From: Euryarchaeota archaeon UBA605
GTDB taxonomy: Archaea > Thermoplasmatota > Poseidoniia > Poseidoniales > Thalassarchaeaceae
Direction: 5' to 3'
Assembly (NCBI GenBank): GCA_002504905.1
Contig: DATY01000024.1
Coordinates: forward strand, 24,529 to 88,528
Length of the DNA stretch: 64,000 bases
A model generated the notes under the pieces. That model ran no database searches, was not told the DNA's origin, and was given only the letters and a program-made list of their open reading frames with translations. Shown here one piece after another: positions 1 through 7,716 of the stretch. The translations under genes and the position numbers were made by a program. The first letter of the stretch is position 1, and every line of letters begins with the position of its first letter.

Positions 1-579
1 TTCTAGAGCAGCCTCAATCCAACCTTCGGGTGATTTAGGACTTATTCCGGTGTATTCGTACCCATCTTTCCAAGAGAAAAACCAGTGTCCAGATTTTGCG
101 TGCTCGTCCCAAACCAGCATTCTTAATTTGTGATTTTTATAATTTTGAATCGCTGCCTGGTGAGCCTGTTTTCCATTCCCCCTTCTAATAAAACTCGAAG
201 TTCCATATATTGGATTATTGAATACTGCTACCGTCGAATGATCTCCGTCAAGCGCAGCTAACAAACTACCCGCCAAAGCCCGAGAAACCATACAACCGCG
301 CCTTTTCACCATTCTTCTCGCTAACCATTTTCGATCATGACGTTTTTTAGAAACATATTCAATTTCTTTCAGACTGGCTGCCATCATATCTCTTCTAGGT
401 CTTCCAAGCTCGACATTAATATCTGGTAAGAATATTTTCGGATCCTCTAAGAGAGCATCTAAATCATTCCCCAAGCGTTGTTGAATTTGTTTAGATGCCT
501 GTTTAATACCACGCACTTTCACCTTTTTTCTACGATTTTTATCGCCAGGAAATCTAACTTCTGCGGGTGGGCGAGCCAT
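1..579 (-). CDS. Uncharacterised basic protein, C-terminus beyond the window
   Basis: This reading frame starts at an ATG whose complement is at 577-579 and stays open for 193 codons to the left edge, so the stop codon is missing. The N-terminus (MARPPAEVRFPGDKNRRKKV) is very rich in Lys and Arg. A middle segment (KKRHDRKWLARRMVKRRG) is also basic, followed by a more hydrophobic stretch (SRALAGSLLAALDGDHS) and a Trp/aromatic-rich end (HWFFSWKDGYEYTG). I do not recognise the family. The basic character would suit nucleic-acid binding, but that is only inference. It lies 52 bases downstream of dphB on the same strand and may be co-transcribed with it. Confidence 0.7.
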   Translation of the reverse strand, partial: MARPPAEVRFPGDKNRRKKVKVRGIKQASKQIQQRLGNDLDALLEDPKIFLPDINVELGRPRRDMMAASLKEIEYVSKKRHDRKWLARRMVKRRGCMVSRALAGSLLAALDGDHSTVAVFNNPIYGTSSFIRRGNGKQAHQAAIQNYKNHKLRMLVWDEHAKSGHWFFSWKDGYEYTGISPKSPEGWIEAALE

Positions 580-631
580 GTTATACAATTATCGGAAACA
601 TCGCCCCCCCTTGAGTTCGTCGATTGAATGG

Positions 632-1444
632 TCAAACAATTTTCCTACGGTTAAAAGCATCAATTTCATTTTGATTCATATTAGAAGGTATAACTAAGCA
701 ATGAATCCACCCTTCACTAAATTTAGATATTTCAGATAAATTACCGGCAATTATATTTTGAGAATCTAATGAAATATCTGTAAGTAAAATACCATTCATA
801 TTTTTCACAGATAGTGTTTTTTCTCCACTAATCTGGATAATCTTTTCCTCCATTTTCCTCAACATTGTATATGCATCAATAGGACTCATAGGGGTTGGTT
901 TTTCAATCCCCATCCCTGTGGGGTCCAAATCAAACAAAACAAGAGTATGGAGCCCATTATCATAATTTTTATAGATCATTTCAAGCGGAGAGGAGGGGAG
1001 ATATTTTCCATAGGAATAAGGTATCGTGACCTGCCTCCCAAACCTGTAAGATTGTAATCCCGATAACGAGATCGCTAACGCAGTAGCAGTAATCCCTGGT
1101 ATGAAATTAAAATTTATTCCTAAATCGGCACATCGCGCTTCTAAATCAATATGAGTAGTAGCTTGCAAGGGGTCCCCAACAACTAATAACGCCACAGGGA
1201 AATCTTTTGCCAACTTTAATAATTTATCTGGGCTTTCTACCTCGGGTCTCATAATTCGTTCCCAAGAACCTATGAACTCCTCCAATCTTTCTTCTTGACC
1301 CGGAGGTAAAATAGCAGTATATCCTTCTAAATACCTATTAGAACAACCTCTTGCAATATTGATTGCTTTTTTACTCATATGGTCTAAATTCCCTGGTCCT
1401 AAGCCAATGATCCACAAGCCAGCCGACAACCCCTCCTCCGTCAT
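632..1444 (-). CDS. dphB: Diphthine synthase (diphthamide biosynthesis methyltransferase)
   Basis: SAM-dependent methyltransferase of the DphB/Dph5 family, which methylates the modified histidine of elongation factor 2 during diphthamide synthesis. Near the N-terminus is LWIIGLGPGNLDHMS, the family's first SAM-site loop. Around residues 88-100 is VVGDPLQATTHIDLE, and further on FIPGITATALAISLSGLQSYRFG; all are typical of the family. Starting at the ATG complementary to 1442-1444 gives 270 residues, the usual length. The frame is open further upstream to 1663, but that extension lies antisense inside the Trm5 gene and has no family resemblance. Its 5' end lies back to back with trm5, so the two promoters must overlap coding sequence. 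An upstream ATG at 1471-1469 is possible but gives an unneeded extension. Confidence 0.9.
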   Translation of the reverse strand: MTEEGLSAGLWIIGLGPGNLDHMSKKAINIARGCSNRYLEGYTAILPPGQEERLEEFIGSWERIMRPEVESPDKLLKLAKDFPVALLVVGDPLQATTHIDLEARCADLGINFNFIPGITATALAISLSGLQSYRFGRQVTIPYSYGKYLPSSPLEMIYKNYDNGLHTLVLFDLDPTGMGIEKPTPMSPIDAYTMLRKMEEKIIQISGEKTLSVKNMNGILLTDISLDSQNIIAGNLSEISKFSEGWIHCLVIPSNMNQNEIDAFNRRKIV

Positions 1445-1469
1445 GGTGAAGGGGTCTAACCGAGTGCAC

Positions 1470-2660
1470 ATGATGAAAGTGATGCGACATTTACTAGTAC
1501 CAAATAAAAAAGTACAAGATACTTTAACCGAGATTACTAAGTATGATTGGCTGTCTAAAGAGCATCGAATTTTTTCTTCAGAAGATGGAAAAAGCCGCCT
1601 TATTCCACTTTCTATTTCCGCAGATATAAATTTACCTAACCCCCTATCAGATTTTGAAATCATTTTCTCAGAAGGAAAACCAAATCAGGTAATCGACACA
1701 GACTGGTGGAATCATTTAGAAGAGCTAGTTGGGAAAAATACAGTAATTGAACATCAAGAGTCATGGCCTTCTTCTCATGAATTCTTTGGAGATATGATGA
1801 TTGTCAGAATTGATGATAGTATCAAGAAATATACAACTGAAATTGCCAGAGCTAAATTGCTGTCGCATCCATTTATCAGATTGGTGTTATCAGATTCAGG
1901 CGTAATGGGCGAATTAAGAATTAGGGATTTGAAACCAATTGGGGCGCGCAAAAACTCGAAAATATATTTTGAAAACATTCCTTCCGAACTTACAAGAACA
2001 AAAGTCTCAGTTAAAGAATCTGGCAAATATATCTCTTGCGACCCTAAAATAGCTTATTATTCCACAAAACTCCAATCAGAGAGGCTTGAAACACTTCGTT
2101 TTGCTAAAGAATTACGTAAAGAACTAAATCGTCCTTTGGCTGTCTGTGACCCCTTCTGTGGAGTAGGACCAGCTCTTTCTACCTTGATCGGAGAAGAGGG
2201 TTTAGTTGACAAGATTCTAGCATCTGATCTTAATGAAGAAGCGGTCAAATTATTATTTGAAAATCTTCAAAGATGGGATAAACGCGAATATCCTTCCGAA
2301 TCTACAAGAATTCAAGAATACTATGATAATAGGATAGTCGGACTAGCGGACGCGACAAAACTTTCTGATAATCCGGAATATTTTGGTAAGTGGGATTTAG
2401 TACTGGTTAATTTACCTCACAGAACAATAGAATTTCTTCCCCGATTAATCCCTTTACTTAATCGAAGAAATATTTCACTAATACGAGGTAGAGTAATTGT
2501 AGCAGAATCAGAAATTTCTTCTGCTAACGAAAAGATTAATCAAATTCTTCCACCTATCGTGGCCAACAAACCAAAACCGGAATTAAAAATTAAGAGGGAT
2601 TACAGTAGTGCACTACGACTTTGCTCATTCGAAGCATGGATAGATAAGGAAGCGGCCTAA
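1470..2660 (+). CDS. trm5: tRNA (guanine37-N1)-methyltransferase, Trm5 family
   Basis: Class I SAM-dependent methyltransferase that would methylate N1 of G37 next to the anticodon. A small N-terminal domain begins MRHLLVPNKKVQDTL. The middle holds KISCDPKIAYYSTKLQSERL-like sequence matching the Trm5/Tyw2 linker (FSPRL..ER type). The SAM-binding motif VCDPFCGVGPALSTLIG lies near residue 224, and the Trm5 NLP motif appears as LVNLPHRTIEFLP near residue 313. At about 396 residues it is near or somewhat above the usual archaeal Trm5 length. The frame is open from 1359, but the first codons are antisense to dphB. ATG codons at 1470, 1473 or 1482 are the plausible starts. It could be a wyosine-pathway paralogue (Taw2/Trm5a), but the NLP motif favours a G37 methyltransferase. 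Confidence 0.85.
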   Translation: MMKVMRHLLVPNKKVQDTLTEITKYDWLSKEHRIFSSEDGKSRLIPLSISADINLPNPLSDFEIIFSEGKPNQVIDTDWWNHLEELVGKNTVIEHQESWPSSHEFFGDMMIVRIDDSIKKYTTEIARAKLLSHPFIRLVLSDSGVMGELRIRDLKPIGARKNSKIYFENIPSELTRTKVSVKESGKYISCDPKIAYYSTKLQSERLETLRFAKELRKELNRPLAVCDPFCGVGPALSTLIGEEGLVDKILASDLNEEAVKLLFENLQRWDKREYPSESTRIQEYYDNRIVGLADATKLSDNPEYFGKWDLVLVNLPHRTIEFLPRLIPLLNRRNISLIRGRVIVAESEISSANEKINQILPPIVANKPKPELKIKRDYSSALRLCSFEAWIDKEAA

Positions 2661-2702
2661 TTTCCAAATTATTATGTGCATTGGGGCCTTCCGAAATATT
2701 GT

Positions 2703-3761
2703 ATGGCTACGACGAGACTTTCGAAATTATTTATGGAATGGAAGAATGCTTCGAACAATAAAAAAATTACAGCATTATTTCTGACGTTTACCTTTATCTC
2801 CTCAATTGGTTACGTGGGAATCGGATATGTTGTTGCTTCGCAAGGCATTTCAGCAAATCCTGGTTGTGGAATGTGGGAATCAAATACTCCGGATAATTGG
2901 ACTACTGATGATGATTGGGAAAGTTTCGAACCATGGAATGACTCTACTGAACGTATTGAAATAAGGAAAAATTTTGATGTATCCAATTATCAATATCAGT
3001 ATGAAAACGTCTCTTTTGAACCTCGAGGAGAATCTGGAATAACTCTTCGTGGCTGGTACATCGAAGTAGATCCAAATGCTCCTGTGGTTATACAAACACA
3101 CGGAATGCCTCAGAATGGAAAATGTAAACCAGAGATGTTACTTATGCAAGGGTATCTGGCAGAGGCCGGAATCAACAGTCTTTCATTCGATTTGAGAAAT
3201 TATGGAAATAGTGATGTAGATAGTGATTATATCAGCATAGGACAGAAAGAATATAAAGATCTCTTAGGGGCTTACGATTGGTTAATTTCTGAAAAACAAT
3301 ATTCTCCAGGGGAAGTTGGTATGACTGCTATTTCTCTTGGTGGAGGTGCTGCAATAGCATTTGCTGATGAACCCGGAATAGGTGCGTTATGGTTAGATAG
3401 TGCGGTTTTGGATTTTCCTTTAGTAATCAAAAATGAATTAGAAAGATTAGGATTTCCATCTTTTTTCGCAGGACCTGGAGTTAGAGTTGGAGGATGGCTT
3501 GCAGGAGTTAGCCTCACTGAACGCTCCCCATTAGAAGCGGCTGAAAATGCTGGAGATCGCCCGGTATTCCTCACTCATGGAAAAGAAGATCCAAGAGTAT
3601 CAATACAACATTCGCAAACATTTGAAGAAAGAATGATTTCTAATGACGCTAATGTTACAACATGGTATGTTGAACAAAGAGGACATGTAGATGCCTTGTG
3701 GGGAAATTCCGAAGAATATAAATCAAAATTAGCTGACTTCTTTGGTAATGCTCTAAATTAG
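2703..3761 (+). CDS. Membrane-anchored alpha/beta hydrolase
   Basis: Alpha/beta-hydrolase-fold protein attached to the membrane by one N-terminal hydrophobic segment (ITALFLTFTFISSIGYVGIG). The soluble domain should face outward. The nucleophile elbow is MTAISLGGG, a G-x-S-x-G variant (A-I-S-L-G) with the Ser near residue 210. The likely acid is in THGKEDPRVS and the likely catalytic His in QRGHVDALWG. The oxyanion region VVIQTHGMPQNGKCK and LSFDLRNYGNSD resemble the family of exported esterase or peptidase-like hydrolases (FrsA/BEM46 type). The substrate cannot be told from sequence. The frame is open from 2676, but the ATG at 2703 gives a sensible N-terminus. A long acidic, Trp-rich spacer (residues ~50-90) separates anchor and hydrolase domain. 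Confidence 0.8.
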   Translation: MATTRLSKLFMEWKNASNNKKITALFLTFTFISSIGYVGIGYVVASQGISANPGCGMWESNTPDNWTTDDDWESFEPWNDSTERIEIRKNFDVSNYQYQYENVSFEPRGESGITLRGWYIEVDPNAPVVIQTHGMPQNGKCKPEMLLMQGYLAEAGINSLSFDLRNYGNSDVDSDYISIGQKEYKDLLGAYDWLISEKQYSPGEVGMTAISLGGGAAIAFADEPGIGALWLDSAVLDFPLVIKNELERLGFPSFFAGPGVRVGGWLAGVSLTERSPLEAAENAGDRPVFLTHGKEDPRVSIQHSQTFEERMISNDANVTTWYVEQRGHVDALWGNSEEYKSKLADFFGNALN

Positions 3762-3770
3762 TTGTTTAAG

Positions 3771-3846
3771 TGGCGCCCCGACCGGGATTTGAACCCGGGT
3801 CGCAGCCTCGACAGGGCTGCATGATAGGCCACTACACCATCGGGGC
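3771..3846 (-). tRNA. tRNA-Asp (anticodon GTC)
   Basis: Read on the minus strand this folds as a complete cloverleaf. The acceptor GCCCCGA pairs with TCGGGGC, followed by discriminator G and an encoded CCA (complement of 3771-3773). The anticodon stem CAGCC/GGCTG encloses loop CTGTCGA, so the anticodon is GTC. The T arm is CCGGG-TTCAAAT-CCCGG. No intron is visible. It lies between the hydrolase gene and guaAa, in the opposite orientation to both. Confidence 0.96.
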
Positions 3847-3955
3847 AGTAGCAACACGACAAAGGTAGTGTATTTCAAACGCACCCATTACAAGGTTGCA
3901 ATTTCGAAGCCATTTAATGGGATAATTCATGACCCTATTGCATTTCGATAGCATC

Positions 3956-4549
3956 ATGCCTGAGGAGAAATTGATTATCGATGTTATCGATAACGGAGGA
4001 CAATGGACTCACAGGGAGTGGCGCATGTTAAGATATCTAGGGGTCGACACCCAAATTCAATCGAATAAAACCCCACTTTCTGAGTTAAGAAAAGTAGACG
4101 GTTTAATTCTTTCAGGAGGTGCTGCAAGAGTTGGATTAACGGGAGAGTTAGGTAACTGTGGCGAATATTTAACTCTAAATGTTCCTATTTTAGGAATTTG
4201 TGCCGGACATCAATTCATGGCAGGATATTACGGCGGTAAATCACAAGAAGCTCCTCGTCCAGAATTTGGAGCAGCATCAATAGAATTAATTAATGGGGGA
4301 GGAGAATTATTTATTGGAACCCCCGACAAACAAGGAGTTTGGGAGAGTCATAACGATGAGGTTATTGATGTTCCTGATGGTTTTAGAATTACAGCAGTAA
4401 GTGATAATTGCGCTGTTCAGGCTATGGAGAACGATACAAGCGATCGTTTTGGGCTACAATTCCATCCAGAAGTGAATGACTCAGAGTATGGTGCTAAGAT
4501 TTTTGAAAACTTTGTAGCAATATGTTTGAGGGCACGCAACAGTCAATAA
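3956..4549 (+). CDS. guaAa: GMP synthase, glutamine amidotransferase subunit
   Basis: Class I glutamine amidotransferase that releases ammonia from glutamine for conversion of XMP to GMP. Archaea carry the amidotransferase and the ATP-pyrophosphatase as separate proteins, and only the former is in this window. The catalytic Cys is in GICAGHQFMAGYYGG (about residue 82). The His and Glu are in LQFHPEVNDSEYG (about residue 169). The N-terminus IIDVIDNGGQWTHREWRML matches archaeal GuaAa (usually IxVxNxGGQ). About 197 residues is the normal size. The frame is open from 3929, but the ATG at 3956 gives the family's usual start. Confidence 0.93.
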   Translation: MPEEKLIIDVIDNGGQWTHREWRMLRYLGVDTQIQSNKTPLSELRKVDGLILSGGAARVGLTGELGNCGEYLTLNVPILGICAGHQFMAGYYGGKSQEAPRPEFGAASIELINGGGELFIGTPDKQGVWESHNDEVIDVPDGFRITAVSDNCAVQAMENDTSDRFGLQFHPEVNDSEYGAKIFENFVAICLRARNSQ

Positions 4550-4592
4550 TTCAACCACAGATTGAAGAAGGGTGCGCTAGTCGGCGGGTTTG

Positions 4593-4862
4593 ATGGCAAA
4601 GAGCGCTGAGAGACTAATTCTTCACAAATGCCGCCAGTGCAACCGTACTGATAGAAGACCATGGAGTGAAACAGAGCTACCTAGATGTAACCATTGTGAT
4701 TCAGCAATGGACCCTTTAGAAATTCGATACAAGTGCCTTCGATGTGGTGAATTAACTTGGACAGAAGCTGGTTCCACTGGAAAATCATGCAGATCATGTG
4801 GTTACAGAATATTTGTTAAACCTCGTAAAGGTGGCCGCCACAAGATTTTGAAAGCAGAATAA
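4593..4862 (+). CDS. rpoP: RNA polymerase subunit Rpo12 (RpoP) with an extra N-terminal zinc ribbon
   Basis: The C-terminal half (YKCLRCGELTWTEAG, then CRSCGYRIFVKPR) is the complete small zinc-ribbon subunit P/12 of archaeal RNA polymerase, homologous to eukaryotic Rpb12. Normal archaeal Rpo12 is only about 45-60 residues. Here it is preceded by roughly 45 residues with a second pair of CxxC motifs (CRQC and CNHC), suggesting a second zinc ribbon fused in front. The ATG at 4593 is chosen over a TTG one codon upstream. In many archaea rpoP follows the L37Ae gene, itself a zinc-ribbon protein. The extension could be a remnant or analogue of that arrangement, but I see no clear L37Ae similarity. 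Confidence 0.85.
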   Translation: MAKSAERLILHKCRQCNRTDRRPWSETELPRCNHCDSAMDPLEIRYKCLRCGELTWTEAGSTGKSCRSCGYRIFVKPRKGGRHKILKAE

Positions 4863-4902
4863 AAATCGTTCAATTCAATAACTTCCACTTTGACGATATG
4901 TT

Positions 4903-6042
4903 GTGGCAAGTTGGCTTAGTGAACATTCTCCTCGAACTTTTGAGGAACTCTCTATACCTCAGAATTTACGTAATTCATTAACTTCTGCTAGTTTATCGCC
5001 AAATCCTCCAAACTTACTAATCACAGGTCCTGCTGGTGTTGGAAAAACAGCGTCTTGGAAATTAGTTGCAAGACAAATGCTTGGTTCAGGTTGGGAATCT
5101 ACGACACATGTTTTACAATGTCGAGATTTAGCAAAATCTAGTGGTGCTATGGCCAAGTTTGAAAATTTTTTAAGACCTGGTGGTACAGATTCTTCAGATA
5201 CATTAGCAGGACGCATGTCTTTGGATGCCTTTGATCGAGGAATTATTCAAACTACAGAATCTGATATTCCTCCTGCAGGACGAGAAATAGAACTTCTGGA
5301 AGGACAAATCCCAGTTAGCAGAGTTATTGTTTTAGAAGACGCAGATCATTTAGGACATATTCGACAGGCATACCTTCGTCGTATGATGGAAACCGTTGGA
5401 AATGCTTCCAGATTTATTTTAATTGCTAGAGCTCCAAGTAGAATTATTGATGCATTAAGATCTAGGACTCAAATGATAAGAATCCCGTCAACATCTAATG
5501 AACAATTAATTTCAACTTTAAACACTATTTGTGATGTAGAAAATATTGAAAAAAATGAAGGAGTGATTGGTGATATTGTATATGTATGCAGGGGCAATCT
5601 CAGAAAAGCAATTTTTACACTAGAGATGCTTGAATCTAGAGGATTAGCACTAGATAGATCTGCTGTACACAAATTGGTTCAAGCAACAACATTACAAGCG
5701 GGTAGACACCTTCTCGAACTCGCACTGCGGGGAAAAGTTGTAGAGTGGAAGTGGGAGAAAAAGAATGGCAGAAATAAAAAAGTACTTTCCGGGGCAATTG
5801 CAGAAATTGATAAATTAATGAATGAATATGGATTAGATTCTGAAGATGTCATTTCTCAGATTCATGAAGTAGTCATTGGTAGAAGAATTTCGATTACCGA
5901 TAATCTAAGATGTGAAATATTGAATGCATTGGCAGAATGTGATAGGAATTTACAAAATTCAATGCATGCCCGAATACCATTAGAGCAATTTCTTCACCGT
6001 GTTGCAAAGGCTGGAAGAAGTCACGGACTAGCCTTTTCTTAG
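4903..6042 (+). CDS. Clamp-loader-like AAA+ ATPase (replication factor C small-subunit family)
   Basis: AAA+ ATPase related to the RFC subunits that load the PCNA sliding clamp. The N-terminus WLSEHSPRTFEELSIPQNLR is the RFC box (usually W.EKYRP.. L..I.G). Walker A is GPAGVGKTAS (residues ~42-50). Walker B is VIVLEDADHLG (~141-150), where canonical RfcS has DEAD/DEAE. The arginine-finger region is LRSRTQMIRIP, with SRT in place of the usual SRC. GNLRKAIFTLEML is a clear sensor-2 motif. At 379 residues it exceeds a typical RfcS (about 320) because of an insertion at residues ~85-135. It may be a divergent second clamp-loader subunit. The start is GTG at 4903. The stop codon directly touches the tRNA-Arg gene. 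Confidence 0.8.
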   Translation: MASWLSEHSPRTFEELSIPQNLRNSLTSASLSPNPPNLLITGPAGVGKTASWKLVARQMLGSGWESTTHVLQCRDLAKSSGAMAKFENFLRPGGTDSSDTLAGRMSLDAFDRGIIQTTESDIPPAGREIELLEGQIPVSRVIVLEDADHLGHIRQAYLRRMMETVGNASRFILIARAPSRIIDALRSRTQMIRIPSTSNEQLISTLNTICDVENIEKNEGVIGDIVYVCRGNLRKAIFTLEMLESRGLALDRSAVHKLVQATTLQAGRHLLELALRGKVVEWKWEKKNGRNKKVLSGAIAEIDKLMNEYGLDSEDVISQIHEVVIGRRISITDNLRCEILNALAECDRNLQNSMHARIPLEQFLHRVAKAGRSHGLAFS

Positions 6043-6119
6043 TGGCGGGCGATCCAGGATTTGAACCCGGGTTCTCGGCTTAGGAGGCCAAGGTGATATC
6101 CAGACTACACTAATCGCCC
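6043..6119 (-). tRNA. tRNA-Arg (anticodon CCT)
   Basis: Complete cloverleaf on the minus strand. The acceptor GGGCGAT pairs with ATCGCCC, then discriminator G and an encoded CCA. The anticodon stem TTGGC/GCCGA holds loop CTCCTAA, giving anticodon CCT for AGG codons. The T arm CCGGG-TTCAAAT-CCTGG contains one G-T pair. Its 3' end (6043) is the base right after the stop codon of the convergent RFC-like gene (6040-6042), so there is no spacer. Confidence 0.95.
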
Positions 6120-6167
6120 GTCTATGCGAGAGCATGTTCTTCAAGAAATGTGATGGTAATGAAAAAC

Positions 6168-6178
6168 CTATATTTTAC
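6168..6178 (-). promoter_or_regulatory. Candidate TATA box for tRNA-Arg(CCT)
   Basis: On the minus strand the sequence TAAAATATAGG is centred about 54 bases upstream of the mature tRNA 5' end. This would place transcription start near 6147 and leave a leader for RNase P to remove. Found by eye only. Confidence 0.3.
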
Positions 6179-6225
6179 AAAAAATCTTCCGATGGAATCA
6201 AGGATATTGACTACTTCGTAGAGTC

Positions 6226-7647
6226 GTGACTCCGTCCCAAGAGAGGCTCCCCACTCCATATGCAGAGACAACTATTGGAGAAGATAAGGCATTTTCAAGA
6301 AGAATCCAGAGAATTGATTCTCAGAGGAGATTCTGGACATGGATATCAACTATCAGATACGCTCCTTCAATCCGCTTTTGGTTTTCAATAGCAGCCCCTG
6401 CCTCGGCGGGAGTAATCCTGACCGACTGGGAATATTCTTCTTTAGAATTAGCAATTACAATATTTGTGATTAATTTCCTCCTTTTGATACCTCCGAATAT
6501 TTCTTCGGTATTTGCTAGGATGTCTGCTAGGCACCGTCTCCAATTAAGAATCGGAGGGCTCAAATCTAAAGAAGCATATCCAGGGGTTGAAAGAATACTT
6601 AACACACTCCATGAAAGAGTCCTCAGGGAGAGAGTGAGACTATTTTCCTCATTGTTAGCAGCAGCATCTCTATTTGCAGTATGGGAAATCGAAACAGGAT
6701 ATATCTTAGGGCAAATTTTGATTAGTTTTGCTGTAATTTTAGGGATTATTTGCTGGTTGAATACCTTTTATCTAGAAGGATCTATACCTATGCGTTCTAA
6801 ACGCTTCCCTCTTCTTTCTTTACATGCTCCTACACTACATGATAGCATATTGGAAAGAGTACTAACAGATGTATTGGTTGCACACTTAGATCCAGAGACA
6901 GCAGGTAGTTGGGACGATTGGTCCAATGGATTATCAGATAAGGTAAGAGATGGAGTTGAACCAGCAGCTGCCTTGGAGCATATGCTGGCGGCATTGCATT
7001 TGAATGCTAGAAATTTATTAAATAAGGAAGAAATGTTGCAATCTATAAAAGAAGTATACAAAATTTCTGCGATGGATTACCTAACAGATTCAGAGAATAA
7101 GATCAATATAAACACAATTCAAAGATTATTGGCACATACTAGAGCATGGCAGCCAGGCTTGTTCCGATTAATTGACAGGTTGCATGACGCATCAAAAAAT
7201 GGTGAGTTAAGTCTTAATGAAGATAATTGGAGGATGGATTTAGATATACCACCAAGATCCTCTGATGGACAATCTGATCTTTTTGTAATGGTTCACAATG
7301 GCAGTACATCTGATATGACAATCGAGGTTGAAGTTGTCACTGCTCATGGGGAGCCCGAGGTTCAGACTTTGAGAGTACCATGTAGAAAGACGGAGACTAA
7401 GCAAATAGTTACGCTGGACGGGTTATTAGATGCAGCATTAGTATTGTGGATAGGTGTTGCTTGGCCTAGTACTGTTTCAGGTCCTCACCCAGTACAAGTA
7501 ACGATAAACGGAGATGATGGAATCACTCTTTCATCTACTGTAATGCATACCACTCTCACATCCAGCCTTCACCCAGAAAGTGCGGGAGTGAGGATGACTG
7601 ATGCGGCTGAAGCAGTTAGGAAATTAGCACTTTCAGTTTCAGAATAA
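6226..7647 (+). CDS. Unknown membrane protein, four N-terminal TM segments and a soluble C-terminal half
   Basis: No family recognised. The first ~190 residues contain about four hydrophobic segments: FWFSIAAPASAGVILT, LAITIFVINFLLLIPP, FSSLLAAASLFAVW and ILGQILISFAVILGIICWL. Between segments two and three is a basic stretch (MSARHRLQLRIGGLKSK). The remaining ~280 residues are soluble: a helical part (~190-330) and then a beta-rich part ending in alternating hydrophobic strands (MTIEVEVVTAHGEPEVQTL, HPVQVTINGDDGITLSS). The start is a GTG at 6226. It is the first gene of a plus-strand run continuing with the flavoprotein, HIT and acyltransferase genes. The topology suggests a membrane anchor with a large domain on one side. 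Confidence 0.75.
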   Translation: MTPSQERLPTPYAETTIGEDKAFSRRIQRIDSQRRFWTWISTIRYAPSIRFWFSIAAPASAGVILTDWEYSSLELAITIFVINFLLLIPPNISSVFARMSARHRLQLRIGGLKSKEAYPGVERILNTLHERVLRERVRLFSSLLAAASLFAVWEIETGYILGQILISFAVILGIICWLNTFYLEGSIPMRSKRFPLLSLHAPTLHDSILERVLTDVLVAHLDPETAGSWDDWSNGLSDKVRDGVEPAAALEHMLAALHLNARNLLNKEEMLQSIKEVYKISAMDYLTDSENKININTIQRLLAHTRAWQPGLFRLIDRLHDASKNGELSLNEDNWRMDLDIPPRSSDGQSDLFVMVHNGSTSDMTIEVEVVTAHGEPEVQTLRVPCRKTETKQIVTLDGLLDAALVLWIGVAWPSTVSGPHPVQVTINGDDGITLSSTVMHTTLTSSLHPESAGVRMTDAAEAVRKLALSVSE

Positions 7648-7716
7648 TCTCAAAAATGAAACCTGTCAGTGCGTCATCTTCTTGAGAAGGAATCTTTTCG
7701 AAGAGTCCGAGAGACC

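Noticed and set aside
1359..1469. N-terminal extension of trm5 and, on the other strand, of dphB (to 1663)
   Set aside because: Each extension is the antisense of the other gene's conserved N-terminus and shows no similarity to its own family.
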